Below are positions 52,157 through 60,752 of a DNA stretch of 64,000 bases, in pieces. Under the pieces are notes generated by a model that ran no database searches, was not told the DNA's origin, and was given only the letters and a program-made list of their open reading frames with translations. The stretch covers positions 58,408-122,407 of the forward strand of contig NZ_BMVY01000028.1 in the NCBI RefSeq assembly GCF_014650955.1, in the 5' to 3' direction. The stretch's first letter is position 1. Each line of letters opens with the position of its first letter. Made by a program: the position numbers and the translations under genes. Source of the stretch: Streptomyces tauricus (lineage in GTDB: Bacteria > Actinomycetota > Actinomycetes > Streptomycetales > Streptomycetaceae).

Positions 52157-53302
52157 TTACTGACGCCGGCTCGCCTGGTCCTGCTCGGCCGCCCCGCCCG
52201 CCTCGGCCGCTCCGGCCGTCACCTCCGAGACCGCCGTCTCCGGAACGGCCTCCTCCGGAACCACCGCCTCCGCGGTCGCACAGGCCGCCGTCGCCGAAGC
52301 CGCGGCGATCGCCGCGTTCCGCAGGACCGTCCGCGACCGGCGGGCCGTGCGCAGAGCGTCCCAGGTCAGCAGCGACAGCGCGGCCCACACCAGCGCGAAC
52401 CCGGCCCACCGCTCCGGCGGCATCTCCTCGTGGAAGTACAGGACGCCGAGCAGGAACTGCAGCACCGGTGCCAGGTACTGCAGCAGCCCCAGCGTGGACA
52501 GCGGCACCCGGATCGCCGCCGCGCCGAAGCACACGAGCGGCAGGGCGGTGACCACACCGGTCGCGGCCAGCAGCGCCGCGTGTCCGGCGCCCTCACCGCC
52601 GAAGGTCGCGTCGCCCTGGGCCGACAGCCACACCAGGTAGCCGAGCGCGGGCAGGAACTGGACGGCGGTCTCCGCGGCCAGCGACTCCAGGCCGCCGAGG
52701 TTGAGCTTCTTCTTCACCAGCCCGTACGTGGCGAAGGAGAAGGCGAGGCAGAGGGAGATCCACGGCGGCTGGCCGTAGCCGATGGTCAGGACGAGTACCG
52801 CGGCGAAGCCGGTGCCGACCGCCGCCCACTGGGCCGGCCGCAGCCGTTCCTTCAGGAGCAGGACGCCGATCGCGATGGTGACGAGGGGATTGATGAAGTA
52901 GCCGAGTGACGCCTCCACCACATGGCCGCTGTTCACGGCCCAGATGTAGACGCCCCAGTTGACGGTGATCACGGCCGCCGCGACGGTGATCAGGCCCAGC
53001 TTGCGCGGCTGGCGCAGCAGCGGGAGCGCCCAGGACCAGCGGCGCATCACCAGGAGGGCGATCAGTACGACGCCGAGGGACCAGACCATGCGGTGGGCGA
53101 GGATCTCTCCGGCGCTCGCGGGTTCGAGGAACGGCCAGAAGAGGGGGACGAGCCCCCACATGCCGTACGCGGCGAAACCGTTCAGCAGACCGATCCGCTG
53201 TTCGCCCTTGGACTCCGGACCCGCGTCCGGCCCGATGCCCGGCCGGATGTCCGGCCCGGCGCCCGGCCCTATCTGCTGTCTGCCCTCGGACTCCACCGGC
53301 AC
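52157..53302 (-). CDS. rarD: RarD-family EamA transporter
   Basis: Membrane protein of 381 aa with ten helices in two EamA halves. NGFAAYGMWGLVPLFWPFLE, LAHRMVWSLGVVL and NWGVYIWAVNSGHVVEASLGYFINPL are diagnostic of RarD. E. coli RarD was tied to chloramphenicol tolerance, but the native substrate is unclear. The C-terminal 50 residues are Ala/Glu-rich. GTG start preceded by AGAAGGG. Confidence 0.88.
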   Translation of the reverse strand: MPVESEGRQQIGPGAGPDIRPGIGPDAGPESKGEQRIGLLNGFAAYGMWGLVPLFWPFLEPASAGEILAHRMVWSLGVVLIALLVMRRWSWALPLLRQPRKLGLITVAAAVITVNWGVYIWAVNSGHVVEASLGYFINPLVTIAIGVLLLKERLRPAQWAAVGTGFAAVLVLTIGYGQPPWISLCLAFSFATYGLVKKKLNLGGLESLAAETAVQFLPALGYLVWLSAQGDATFGGEGAGHAALLAATGVVTALPLVCFGAAAIRVPLSTLGLLQYLAPVLQFLLGVLYFHEEMPPERWAGFALVWAALSLLTWDALRTARRSRTVLRNAAIAAASATAACATAEAVVPEEAVPETAVSEVTAGAAEAGGAAEQDQASRRQ

Positions 53303-53349
53303 GGCCCTTCTTTCCCTGTAGCTCCAAACTCAAAGAAGGTAGCGCCAAG

Positions 53350-53401
53350 CACCCCCGTACGTCATGCCCGTATCGCCATACGGTCATGACAGGCGGGGGT
53401 G
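53350..53401 (-). terminator. Hairpin between rarD and the QorB-like gene
   Basis: Paired blocks CACCCCCG/CGGGGGTG, GTCATG/CATGAC and CGTAT/ATACG form a long interrupted stem with a CGCC loop. It lies 28 bases beyond the stop of the minus-strand QorB-like gene, which it should terminate, and just ahead of the rarD promoter. Confidence 0.65.
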
Positions 53402-53429
53402 CGGGTCCCGTACGGGTCCGGGGTGGGGC

Positions 53430-54284
53430 TCAGCCCTTGAGCGCCACCGCGACCGACTCGGCGATCGGCGTGGTCGGACGGCCGGTCAGCCGGGAGAGGT
53501 CACCCGTGCCGACGATCAGCTCGCCCTTCTCGATGGACTCGTCCACACCGGCCAGGATCTCGGCGAACGGCGCGGGCAGGCCGGCGCCGGTCAGGATGCC
53601 CTTGTACGTCTCGACGGGGACGGCGTTGTACGTGATCTCCTTGCCGGACGCCTCCGCCACGACGGCGGCGTACTCGGCGAAGCCGAAAGCGGTGTCGCCG
53701 CCCAGCTCGTACGTCGTGTTCTCGTGCCCCTCGCCGGTCAGCACGGCCACGGCGGCGGCCGCGTAGTCGGCGCGCGAGGCGGTGGAGATACGGCCCTCGC
53801 CGGCTGCCTGGACGACGGCGCCGTGTTCGAGGACGGGGGCCAGGTTCTCGGTGTAGTTCTCGTTGTACCAGCCGTTGCGCAGCAGGGTGTACGTCACACC
53901 GGACTCCAGGATCGCCGCCTCGGTGCCCCGGTGGTCGTCGGCCAGCGCGGCGGTCAGGGTGCCGGGGGCGCTGGTGTACGCGAAGAGCGCGACTCCGGCG
54001 GCCTTGGCTGCGTCGAGGACGACCTTGTGCTGGCCGACCCGGCCCTTGTCGAACTCATTGCCGGAGACGAGCAGCACCCGGTCGCCGGCGGAGAAGACGC
54101 TGTCGAACGTCTCGGGAGCGTTGTAGTCGGCGACCGCGATCCGCACGCCGCGGGCGGCGAGGTCCGCCGCCTTCTCCTCGCTGCGGACGACGGCGACGAC
54201 CTGGTCGGCCGGGACCTTCTCCAGCAGACCCTCGATGACGTGACGGCCGAGGTGTCCGGTGGCTCCGGTGACGACGATGCTCAT
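53430..54284 (-). CDS. NmrA/QorB-like NAD(P)H:quinone oxidoreductase
   Basis: Atypical SDR protein of 284 aa. The NADP-binding motif VVTGATGHLGRHV is at residues 4-16, the next region VVAVVRSEEKAADLAARGV matches QorB, and the substrate region includes LLRNGWYNENYTENL. QorB-type enzymes reduce quinones with NADPH. ATG 54284 follows GGAGT; a much longer frame upstream is spurious. Divergent from an HxlR gene, the usual qor-regulator arrangement. Confidence 0.9.
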   Translation of the reverse strand: MSIVVTGATGHLGRHVIEGLLEKVPADQVVAVVRSEEKAADLAARGVRIAVADYNAPETFDSVFSAGDRVLLVSGNEFDKGRVGQHKVVLDAAKAAGVALFAYTSAPGTLTAALADDHRGTEAAILESGVTYTLLRNGWYNENYTENLAPVLEHGAVVQAAGEGRISTASRADYAAAAVAVLTGEGHENTTYELGGDTAFGFAEYAAVVAEASGKEITYNAVPVETYKGILTGAGLPAPFAEILAGVDESIEKGELIVGTGDLSRLTGRPTTPIAESVAVALKG

Positions 54285-54349
54285 GGTGGAAACAACTCCT
54301 TGTGGGGTGGGTACGTCACTCACCATAAGAGCTGCACTAACTTCTGGAA

Positions 54350-54373
54350 AGTACCCACTTTGAAGTAAGGTAC
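54350..54373. promoter_or_regulatory. HxlR/QorR-type operator between divergent genes
   Basis: GTACCC-ACTTTGAAGT-AAGGTAC is an imperfect palindrome around ACTT-TG-AAGT, ending just before the HxlR ribosome site. Its core decamer is repeated at the other HxlR locus (49027-49036). The position suits repression of both the QorB-like gene and the regulator. Confidence 0.6.
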
Positions 54374-54377
54374 CTCC

Positions 54378-54773
54378 ATGGCAGTAAGTGGCTCGGCAGT
54401 GAATCCGGTCGTGGACAAGTACTCCGTCGGCGAGGGCATGTGCCCGTACCGCCTCGTCCTGGAGCACGTCACCAGCCGATGGGGCGTCCTCGTCCTGATC
54501 GAGCTGAGGGAGCGCCCGTACCGCTTCAGCGAGCTGCGGCGGGCGATCGGCAGGGTCAGCGAGAAGATGCTCACCCAGACCCTGCAGACCCTGGAACGCG
54601 ACGGCCTCGTACACCGCGACGCCAAACCGGTCATCCCGCCGCGCGTCGACTACTCGCTCACCGACCTGGGCCGGGAGGCGGCCGAACAGGTCCTGGCCCT
54701 GGCGCTGTGGACCGAGCAGCGGATGGACGCGGTGGAGAAGGCGAGGCGGGCATACGACGAGGCCCGGTCGTAA
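54378..54773 (+). CDS. HxlR-family transcriptional regulator (QorR-like)
   Basis: Winged-helix regulator of 131 aa. CPYRLVLEHVTSRWGVLVLIEL carries the redox-candidate Cys near residue 22 that is common in QorR-like members. RFSELRRAIGRVSEKMLTQTLQTLERDGLV is the recognition region. It is divergent from the QorB-like reductase and probably represses it until electrophiles or quinones oxidise the Cys. A terminator hairpin overlaps its stop. Confidence 0.92.
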   Translation: MAVSGSAVNPVVDKYSVGEGMCPYRLVLEHVTSRWGVLVLIELRERPYRFSELRRAIGRVSEKMLTQTLQTLERDGLVHRDAKPVIPPRVDYSLTDLGREAAEQVLALALWTEQRMDAVEKARRAYDEARS

Positions 54774-54790
54774 TTACGCGACCGAGCCTC
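54759..54790. terminator. Terminator at the end of the QorR-like gene
   Basis: GAGGC-C-CGGTCG pairs with CGACCG-A-GCCTC around TAATTACG, a 12-bp stem with one mismatch, overlapping the stop codon at 54771-54773. A further dispersed GGGGCGCGGGGAACCGCGC repeat follows at 54797-54818 before the convergent korB gene. Confidence 0.75.
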
Positions 54791-54890
54791 GCTGTGCCCA
54801 GAGGGGCGCGGGGAACCGCGCACCCAACCACAGCCCGCCCGCAGCCGAGACGCCACGCCGCAGCGGAGCGCCCCGCAACCCCGCAGACGG

Positions 54891-55985
54891 TCAGCCGACG
54901 ACGGTCCAGGCGTCCCCACCCGTGAGCAGCGCGGACAAGTCGCCCTTGCCGTTCTGCTCGATGGCGGAGTCCAGCTGGTCGGCCATCTGCGTGTCGTAGA
55001 CCGCCCGGTCGACGGCCCGCAGCACACCGATCGGCGTGTGGTGCAGCGTGTCCGGATCGGCGAGCCGGGACAGCGCGAACGCCGTGGTCGGCGACGTGGA
55101 GTGCGCGTCGTGGACCAGGATCAGCGGCTCGTTCTCCGGGGTGACGGTGACGACCCTCAGATCGCCGGTCACCGCGTCGCGCACGACGCCCTTCGAACCG
55201 AGACCGTCCTCCAGCGGGGCGCCGAAGCGGATCGGCCGCCCGTGCTCCAGGCGGATCACCGCCTCCTCGGCCTGCTGCCTGTCCTTGAGGACCTCGAAGG
55301 CGCCGTCGTTGAAGATGTTGCAGTTCTGGTAGATCTCGACGAGGGCCGTGCCCGGGTGGGCGGCGGCCTGCCGCAGGACCTCGGTGAGGTGCTTGCGGTC
55401 GGAGTCCACGGTCCGCGCCACGAAGGACGCCTCCGCGCCGATCGCGAGCGACACCGGGTTGAACGGCGCGTCGAGCGAACCCATCGGCGTGGACTTCGTG
55501 ATCTTCCCGACCTCGGAGGTCGGGGAGTACTGGCCCTTGGTGAGCCCGTAGATCCGGTTGTTGAACAGCAGGATCTTCAGGTTCACGTTCCGCCGCAGCG
55601 CGTGGATCAGATGGTTGCCGCCGATGGACAGCGCGTCGCCGTCACCGGTGACGACCCACACCGACAGATCCTGCCGGGACGAGGCGAGTCCGGTCGCGAT
55701 GGCGGGCGCGCGCCCGTGGATGGAGTGCATCCCGTACGTGTTCATGTAGTACGGGAAGCGGGAGGAGCACCCGATGCCCGAGACGAAGACGATGTTCTCC
55801 TTCGCCAGGCCGAGTTCGGGCATGAAGCCCTGTACGGCGGCGAGGATCGCGTAGTCGCCGCAGCCGGGGCACCAGCGCACTTCCTGATCGGACTTGAAGT
55901 CCTTCATGGACTGCTTGGCCTCGGCTTTGGGCACCAGAGTGAGCGCCTCGATCGTGCCCGAGCCTTCCGTGGTCGTCTCAGCCAT
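54891..55985 (-). CDS. korB: 2-oxoacid:ferredoxin oxidoreductase beta subunit
   Basis: TPP-binding subunit of the 2-oxoglutarate (or related 2-oxoacid):ferredoxin oxidoreductase, 364 aa. CPGCGDYAIL (near residue 38) and GIGCSSRFPYYM give cluster ligands. GDGDALSIGGNHLIHALRRN with LLFNNRIYGLTKGQYSPT is the TPP/Mg site. It starts eight bases inside korA. It catalyses CoA-dependent oxidative decarboxylation with reduction of ferredoxin. 2-Oxoglutarate is the usual substrate in actinobacteria, but pyruvate cannot be excluded. Confidence 0.92.
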   Translation of the reverse strand: MAETTTEGSGTIEALTLVPKAEAKQSMKDFKSDQEVRWCPGCGDYAILAAVQGFMPELGLAKENIVFVSGIGCSSRFPYYMNTYGMHSIHGRAPAIATGLASSRQDLSVWVVTGDGDALSIGGNHLIHALRRNVNLKILLFNNRIYGLTKGQYSPTSEVGKITKSTPMGSLDAPFNPVSLAIGAEASFVARTVDSDRKHLTEVLRQAAAHPGTALVEIYQNCNIFNDGAFEVLKDRQQAEEAVIRLEHGRPIRFGAPLEDGLGSKGVVRDAVTGDLRVVTVTPENEPLILVHDAHSTSPTTAFALSRLADPDTLHHTPIGVLRAVDRAVYDTQMADQLDSAIEQNGKGDLSALLTGGDAWTVVG

Positions 55986-57912
55986 CGATGGCCTCCTTGA
56001 GAGCCGTGGCGAGCTGCTCAGCCTTGAACGGCATGCCGTTCACCTGGTTGTACGAGTGGGCGTCGACCAGGTACTTCGCCCGGACCAGCGTGGCCAGCTG
56101 ACCGAGGTTCATCTCGGGGATGACCACTTTGTCGTAACGCTTCAGTACGGTGCCGAGATTCCGCGGGAAGGGGTTGAGGTGCCGCAGATGGGCCTGCGCG
56201 ATGTGCTCCCCGGCCGCGCGCAGCCGGCGTACCGCCGCGGTGATCGGTCCGTAGGTCGAACCCCAGCCCAGCACCAGCGTGTCCGCGTTCCCGGTGGGGT
56301 CGTCGACCTCCACGTCGGGGACGTCGATGCCGTCGATCTTCGCCTGCCGCGTACGGACCATGAAGTCGTGGTTGGCCGGGTCGTAGCTGATGTTGCCCGT
56401 GCCGTCCTGCTTCTCGATGCCGCCGATGCGGTGTTCGAGGCCGGGCGTGCCCGGGATCGCCCAGGGACGGGCCAGGGTCTTGGGATCGCGCTTGTACGGC
56501 CAGAAGACCTCGGTGCCGTCGTCCAGCGTGTGGTTGGGCCCTTGCGCGAACTGCACCCGCAGATCGGGAAGTTCGTCGGTCTCCGGGATCCTCCACGGCT
56601 CCGAGCCGTTGGCCAGGTAGCCGTCCGACAGCAGCAGCACCGGCGTGCGGTACGCGAGCGCGATCCGGGCCGCCTCGATGGCCGCGTCGAAACAGTCGGC
56701 GGGGGTGCGGGGGGCCACGATCGGGACCGGGGCCTCGCCGTTGCGCCCGTACATCGCCTGCAGCAGGTCGGCCTGCTCGGTCTTGGTGGGCAGCCCGGTC
56801 GAGGGGCCGCCGCGCTGGATGTCGATGACCAGCAGGGGCAGTTCGAGGGAGACGGCGAGCCCGATCGTCTCGCTCTTGAGTGCCACGCCGGGGCCGGAGG
56901 TCGTGGTCACGGCGAGCGACCCGCCGAAGGCCGCGCCCAGCGCCGCACCGATCCCCGCGATCTCGTCCTCGGCCTGGAAGGTGCGTACGCCGAAGTTCTT
57001 GTGCCTGCTCAGCTCGTGCAGGATGTCGGAGGCGGGCGTGATCGGGTACGAGCCCAGGTACAGCGGCAGGTCGGCCTGCCGGGAGGCGGCGATCAGCCCG
57101 TACGACAGGGCGAGGTTCCCGGAGATGTTGCGGTAGGTGCCCGTCGGGAAGGCCTGGGTGGCGGGGGCGATCTCGTACGAGACGGCGAAGTCCTCGGTCG
57201 TCTCGCCGAAGTTCCAGCCCGCGCGGAACGCGGCGATGTTGGCCGCCGCGATGCCGGGCTTCTTGGCGAACTTCGTCTTGAGGAACTTCTCGGTGCCCTC
57301 GGTCGGCCGGTGGTACATCCAGCTCAGCAGGCCCAGCGCGAACATGTTCTTGCTGCGCTCGGCCTCCTTGCGCGAGAGGTCGAAGTCCTTGAGCGCCTCG
57401 ACGGTCAGCGTGGTCAGCGGCACGGGGTGGACGGAGAAACCGTCCAGCGAGCCGTCCTCCAGCGGACTGGCCGCGTAGCCGACCTTCGCCATCGCCCGTT
57501 TGGTGAACTCGTCCGTGTTGACGATGATCTCCGCGCCGCGCGGCACATCGGCGATGTTCGCCTTGAGCGCGGCCGGATTCATCGCGACGAGGACGTTGGG
57601 CGCGTCGCCCGGGGTGAGGATGTCGTGGTCGGCGAAATGCAGCTGAAAAGAAGAAACGCCCGGCAGTGTTCCTGCGGGCGCACGGATCTCGGCGGGGAAG
57701 TTCGGCAGTGTCGAAAGGTCGTTCCCGAACGATGCCGTCTCGGAGGTGAAGCGGTCTCCGGTGAGCTGCATACCGTCACCCGAGTCCCCCGCGAACCGGA
57801 TGATCACCCGATCGAGCCGGCGTACGTCCTTGTCACCCGCCGGTTTGCGCTGTTCTCCTACGACGGCTCCGTCGGCCTGCTCAGCTGGACTGCTGACCTG
57901 ACTGGTCACTGA
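55978..57912 (-). CDS. korA: 2-oxoacid:ferredoxin oxidoreductase alpha subunit (gamma-alpha fusion)
   Basis: Fused gamma-alpha subunit of about 644 aa. The N-terminal gamma domain shows RFAGDSGDGMQLTG and FQLHFADHDILTPGD. The alpha domain shows GSYPITPASDILHELS, FQAEDEIAGIGAALGAAFGG and TTTSGPGVALKSE, with RGGPSTGLPTKTEQADL. GTG 57912 follows GAAGGAGG nine bases upstream. It overlaps korB. The second nuo cluster begins 4.4 kb away, so the reduced ferredoxin made here may feed that complex. Confidence 0.92.
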   Translation of the reverse strand, partial: SVTSQVSSPAEQADGAVVGEQRKPAGDKDVRRLDRVIIRFAGDSGDGMQLTGDRFTSETASFGNDLSTLPNFPAEIRAPAGTLPGVSSFQLHFADHDILTPGDAPNVLVAMNPAALKANIADVPRGAEIIVNTDEFTKRAMAKVGYAASPLEDGSLDGFSVHPVPLTTLTVEALKDFDLSRKEAERSKNMFALGLLSWMYHRPTEGTEKFLKTKFAKKPGIAAANIAAFRAGWNFGETTEDFAVSYEIAPATQAFPTGTYRNISGNLALSYGLIAASRQADLPLYLGSYPITPASDILHELSRHKNFGVRTFQAEDEIAGIGAALGAAFGGSLAVTTTSGPGVALKSETIGLAVSLELPLLVIDIQRGGPSTGLPTKTEQADLLQAMYGRNGEAPVPIVAPRTPADCFDAAIEAARIALAYRTPVLLLSDGYLANGSEPWRIPETDELPDLRVQFAQGPNHTLDDGTEVFWPYKRDPKTLARPWAIPGTPGLEHRIGGIEKQDGTGNISYDPANHDFMVRTRQAKIDGIDVPDVEVDDPTGNADTLVLGWGSTYGPITAAVRRLRAAGEHIAQAHLRHLNPFPRNLGTVLKRYDKVVIPEMNLGQLATLVRAKYLVDAHSYNQVNGMPFKAEQLATALKEAIDG

Positions 57913-58161
57913 AGTGAACCTCCTTCGAGGCGGCTGTCCGGGTGGGGCCCTCCCGCAGGCCTCCACCCCGGGCCCAACCCTACGTCGGCAAGGGGTGCCC
58001 GCCCCGGGAAGCGCTCATGACGGACGCCGTTTCGAGACTGTCGTACATCCTGTTTTGCCACGATTGCTCCGCCCCCCGGAGTTACCTGCCAAGACGCTCC
58101 GTGCACAACGATCGGTTCTCGCACTCGTGCGGCGCTGGATCCCTGACACGGTGTCCGCTCA

Positions 58162-58821
58162 TCACGACTTGAGATAGGTGAGGACCGCGAGAACGCGGCG
58201 GTGGTCCCCGTCGCTCTGCGACAGGCCCAGTTTCATGAAGATGTTGCTCACGTGCTTCTCGACCGCGCCGTCGCTGACCACGAGCTGCCGGGCCACCGCG
58301 GAGTTCGTCCGTCCCTCGGCCATCAGTCCCAGGACCTCCCTCTCGCGCGGGGTGAGTCCCGCGAGGACGTCCTGCTTCCGGCTGCGCCCGAGCAGCTGCG
58401 CGACGACCTCCGGGTCGAGAGCGGTGCCGCCGCGGGCCACGCGGACGACCGCGTCCACGAACTCCCTCACTTCGGCTACCCGGTCCTTGAGGAGATAGCC
58501 GACCCCGGTGGTGGAACCGGCCAGCAGTTCGGTGGCGTACTGCTCCTCCACGTACTGCGACAGCACCAGGACACCGAGCCCCGGGTGCTGCTTGCGCAAC
58601 TGCACGGCCGCCTTCACGCCTTCGTCGGTGTGGGTCGGCGGCATCCGGACGTCCGCGACCACGACGTCCGGCAGCGCGTCCTGCGCTGCGAACTCCGTGA
58701 TCGTCTTGATCAGCGCGTCCCCGTCCCCGACGCCGGCGATCACCTCGTGCCCGCGGTCGGTCAGCAACCGGGTCAGGCCCTCCCGCAGCAGCACTGAATC
58801 CTCGGCGATGACCACGCGCAC
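58162..58821 (-). CDS. NarL/FixJ-family response regulator
   Basis: Two-component response regulator of about 219 aa. The receiver has IAEDSVLLREG, the phosphoacceptor Asp in VVVADVRMP (about residue 57), and the conserved Lys in YLLKDRV. The LuxR-type helix-turn-helix near 150-210 has LTPREREVLGLMAEGRTNSAVA. GTG 58821 follows GGAGG at five bases. It lies downstream of two sensor kinases on the same strand, separated by about 317 bp that include a tandem repeat array. Confidence 0.9.
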   Translation of the reverse strand: MRVVIAEDSVLLREGLTRLLTDRGHEVIAGVGDGDALIKTITEFAAQDALPDVVVADVRMPPTHTDEGVKAAVQLRKQHPGLGVLVLSQYVEEQYATELLAGSTTGVGYLLKDRVAEVREFVDAVVRVARGGTALDPEVVAQLLGRSRKQDVLAGLTPREREVLGLMAEGRTNSAVARQLVVSDGAVEKHVSNIFMKLGLSQSDGDHRRVLAVLTYLKS

Positions 58822-58967
58822 TCTGTCCTCCACGATTCTCGGCCCCCCAGCCCGTCCCGGACCGCGCACCGGGTCGATCCCCGCCCACGCCCCGCACATA
58901 CGTCAGCCCCCAGCATCCCAGCATCGGGACCCGAACGCGGCATGTTTCCGCCCCGCGCCCCCGCCCC

Positions 58968-59090
58968 GTCAGGGGCGCGGGAAACGGCGCAGTCTTTCGT
59001 CTTTCCGGGGGCGCGGGGAACGGCGCAGTCTTTCGCTTTTCAGGGGCGCGGGGAACGGCGCAATCCTTCGTCTGTCAGGGGCGCGGGGGC
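58968..59090. repeat. Tandem array of the dispersed GGGGCGCGGGGAAC repeat
   Basis: Three full copies and one partial copy, starting at about 58969, 59004, 59040 and 59075, so the period is 35-36 bp. Each has the core GGGGCGCGGGGAACGGCGC followed by AGTCTTTCGTCT or a variant. The array sits between a sensor-kinase stop and the response-regulator start. Single or paired copies of the same core occur at 21841-21950, 29201-29232 and 54797-54818. Confidence 0.85.
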
Positions 59091-59138
59091 GCGGGGGCGG
59101 AGCCCCCGTTTCGGGAAGGGGCGGGGCTGGGGAAAAAC

Positions 59139-60497
59139 TCAGGCCGCCCGCCAGGGCAACTCCGCGGTCACCCGAGTGGGCCCCGCCACCGGCGAATCGA
59201 CCACGAGAATGCCATCCACCGCATCAAGCCGCCCCGCAAGCCCCGCAAGCCCGGACCCGGCCCCCGCATCCGCCCCCCCGACCCCGTTGTCGACCACCTG
59301 AAGCATCAACCGGTTCTCGATCCGCCAGACATCGACGGTCGCCCGCGTGGCCCGAGAGTGCTTGCTGATGTTCTGCAGCAACTCGGACACCGTGAAGTAC
59401 GCGATCCCCTCGATCGCGGGCGCCGGCCGAGCCGGCAGATCGACCTCGACCTGCACGGGCACGGTGCACCGGGAGGCGACCGACGACAACGCCGCGTCCA
59501 GCCCCCGGTCCGTCAGCACGGCAGGATGAATCCCGCGCGCGAGATCCCGCAGCTCCTGAAGCGCCGTCTTCACCTCGCCGTGCGCCTCGCCCACCATCCG
59601 CGCCGCCGCCTGCGGATCCTCCGCCAGCTTCTCCTTCGCCAGCCCCAGATCCATCGCCAGCGCCACCAGCCGGGCCTGCGCCCCGTCGTGCAGGTCGCGC
59701 TCGATGCGCCGCAGGTCGGCCGCCGCCGTGTCGACCACGACGCCCCGGTCCGACTCCAGTTCGACCACGCGGGTGGCCAGCTTCGAGGGGCCCAGCAGGG
59801 CGCCCACGAGGACCCGGTCCACGAGGGTCAGCGCCCGTATGATCCACGGCGTCGCCAGGGTGAGCAGCAGCCCGACGAGCGCGGTCACGGTGATCTCGAA
59901 GGGGTTGTCGAGGTAGACTTGGTGCCCCTCGTCCCCGTACAGCTGCAGGCCGTCCTGGCCGCCGTGCATGGGGAAGACCCAGAACCACAGCGGGTACGTC
60001 AGGAGCGTCCAGCCGGTCGTCCAGAGGGTGATGGCGACGGAGAAGGCGAACACGGCCCACGGGAAGTGGATGACCGTGTAGAGGAGGTGGCGCCAGGACG
60101 CGCCGCTCTTCAGCGTGGCTCCCATCCATCCCATCGGGCCCTGCTTGCGCATCCGCAGGGGTTCCGGTGCGGCGACGTCGAGCCCCAGCAGGGCGCGGGC
60201 GCGCCCGCGTTCCAGCGCGCCGAGCGCGCGGCAGCCGGCGAGGCCCGCGGCGAGTACCGGGACGCCGAGGAAGGTGATCAGCAGGCCCGCGCCGAGCGAC
60301 ATCATCGTCACGGCGAAGGTGAACATGAAGATGCTGAGCGGCAGGCTCAGCATCAGGTAGGCGAACTCACGCAGGCTGCGGGCCTCGACCGGCGCCCGCA
60401 GCGCGGCGGGGAGCCGGTGCCCCCGCTCCCCGGTGCCCTCCCCCCGGAATCCGGGGCCGTCGTCCCACCCGTATCCCTGTCCGTACTCCGTGGCCAT
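59139..60497 (-). CDS. Two-component sensor histidine kinase (HisKA_3), copy 1
   Basis: Membrane sensor kinase of about 452 aa. Several membrane helices in residues 45-270 carry two sensor-type regions. The dimerisation/phosphoacceptor box is RRIERDLHDGAQARL (His near 308), and the HATPase part has QNISKHSRAT and VDNGVGGAD. Start ATG 60497 was chosen because longer frames upstream are Arg/Pro-rich nonsense. It is a paralogue of the next kinase, strongly similar from the phosphoacceptor box to the end. Confidence 0.88.
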   Translation of the reverse strand: MATEYGQGYGWDDGPGFRGEGTGERGHRLPAALRAPVEARSLREFAYLMLSLPLSIFMFTFAVTMMSLGAGLLITFLGVPVLAAGLAGCRALGALERGRARALLGLDVAAPEPLRMRKQGPMGWMGATLKSGASWRHLLYTVIHFPWAVFAFSVAITLWTTGWTLLTYPLWFWVFPMHGGQDGLQLYGDEGHQVYLDNPFEITVTALVGLLLTLATPWIIRALTLVDRVLVGALLGPSKLATRVVELESDRGVVVDTAAADLRRIERDLHDGAQARLVALAMDLGLAKEKLAEDPQAAARMVGEAHGEVKTALQELRDLARGIHPAVLTDRGLDAALSSVASRCTVPVQVEVDLPARPAPAIEGIAYFTVSELLQNISKHSRATRATVDVWRIENRLMLQVVDNGVGGADAGAGSGLAGLAGRLDAVDGILVVDSPVAGPTRVTAELPWRAA

Positions 60498-60752
60498 GGC
60501 CGCCGTCCGTTCCTGTCCGTCAGCTGCTTCGGTTCGTTCAGCTGCTTCGTCCGCTGGTGTAACTCCACTGTGCTGTGTGCGGCGCCCACGGAACATGGAG
60601 CGCGTCGGCGTCTCGGCCCGGGGGTTTTCCCTACCCCGCCGCCCACGCGCCCCGTCGCCCGGACGCACACACGTACGCCCCCGAACGCGCCCCTGCTCGG
60701 GGACGTTCGGGGGCGTCACCCCTCCCGGAGGAAACCGGGCCGAGCCCAAGGA

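Noticed and set aside
58968..59090. Regular 35-36-bp repeats considered as a CRISPR array
   Set aside because: Units are contiguous without unique spacers, the core is GC-rich intergenic repeat found elsewhere in the window, and no cas gene is nearby.
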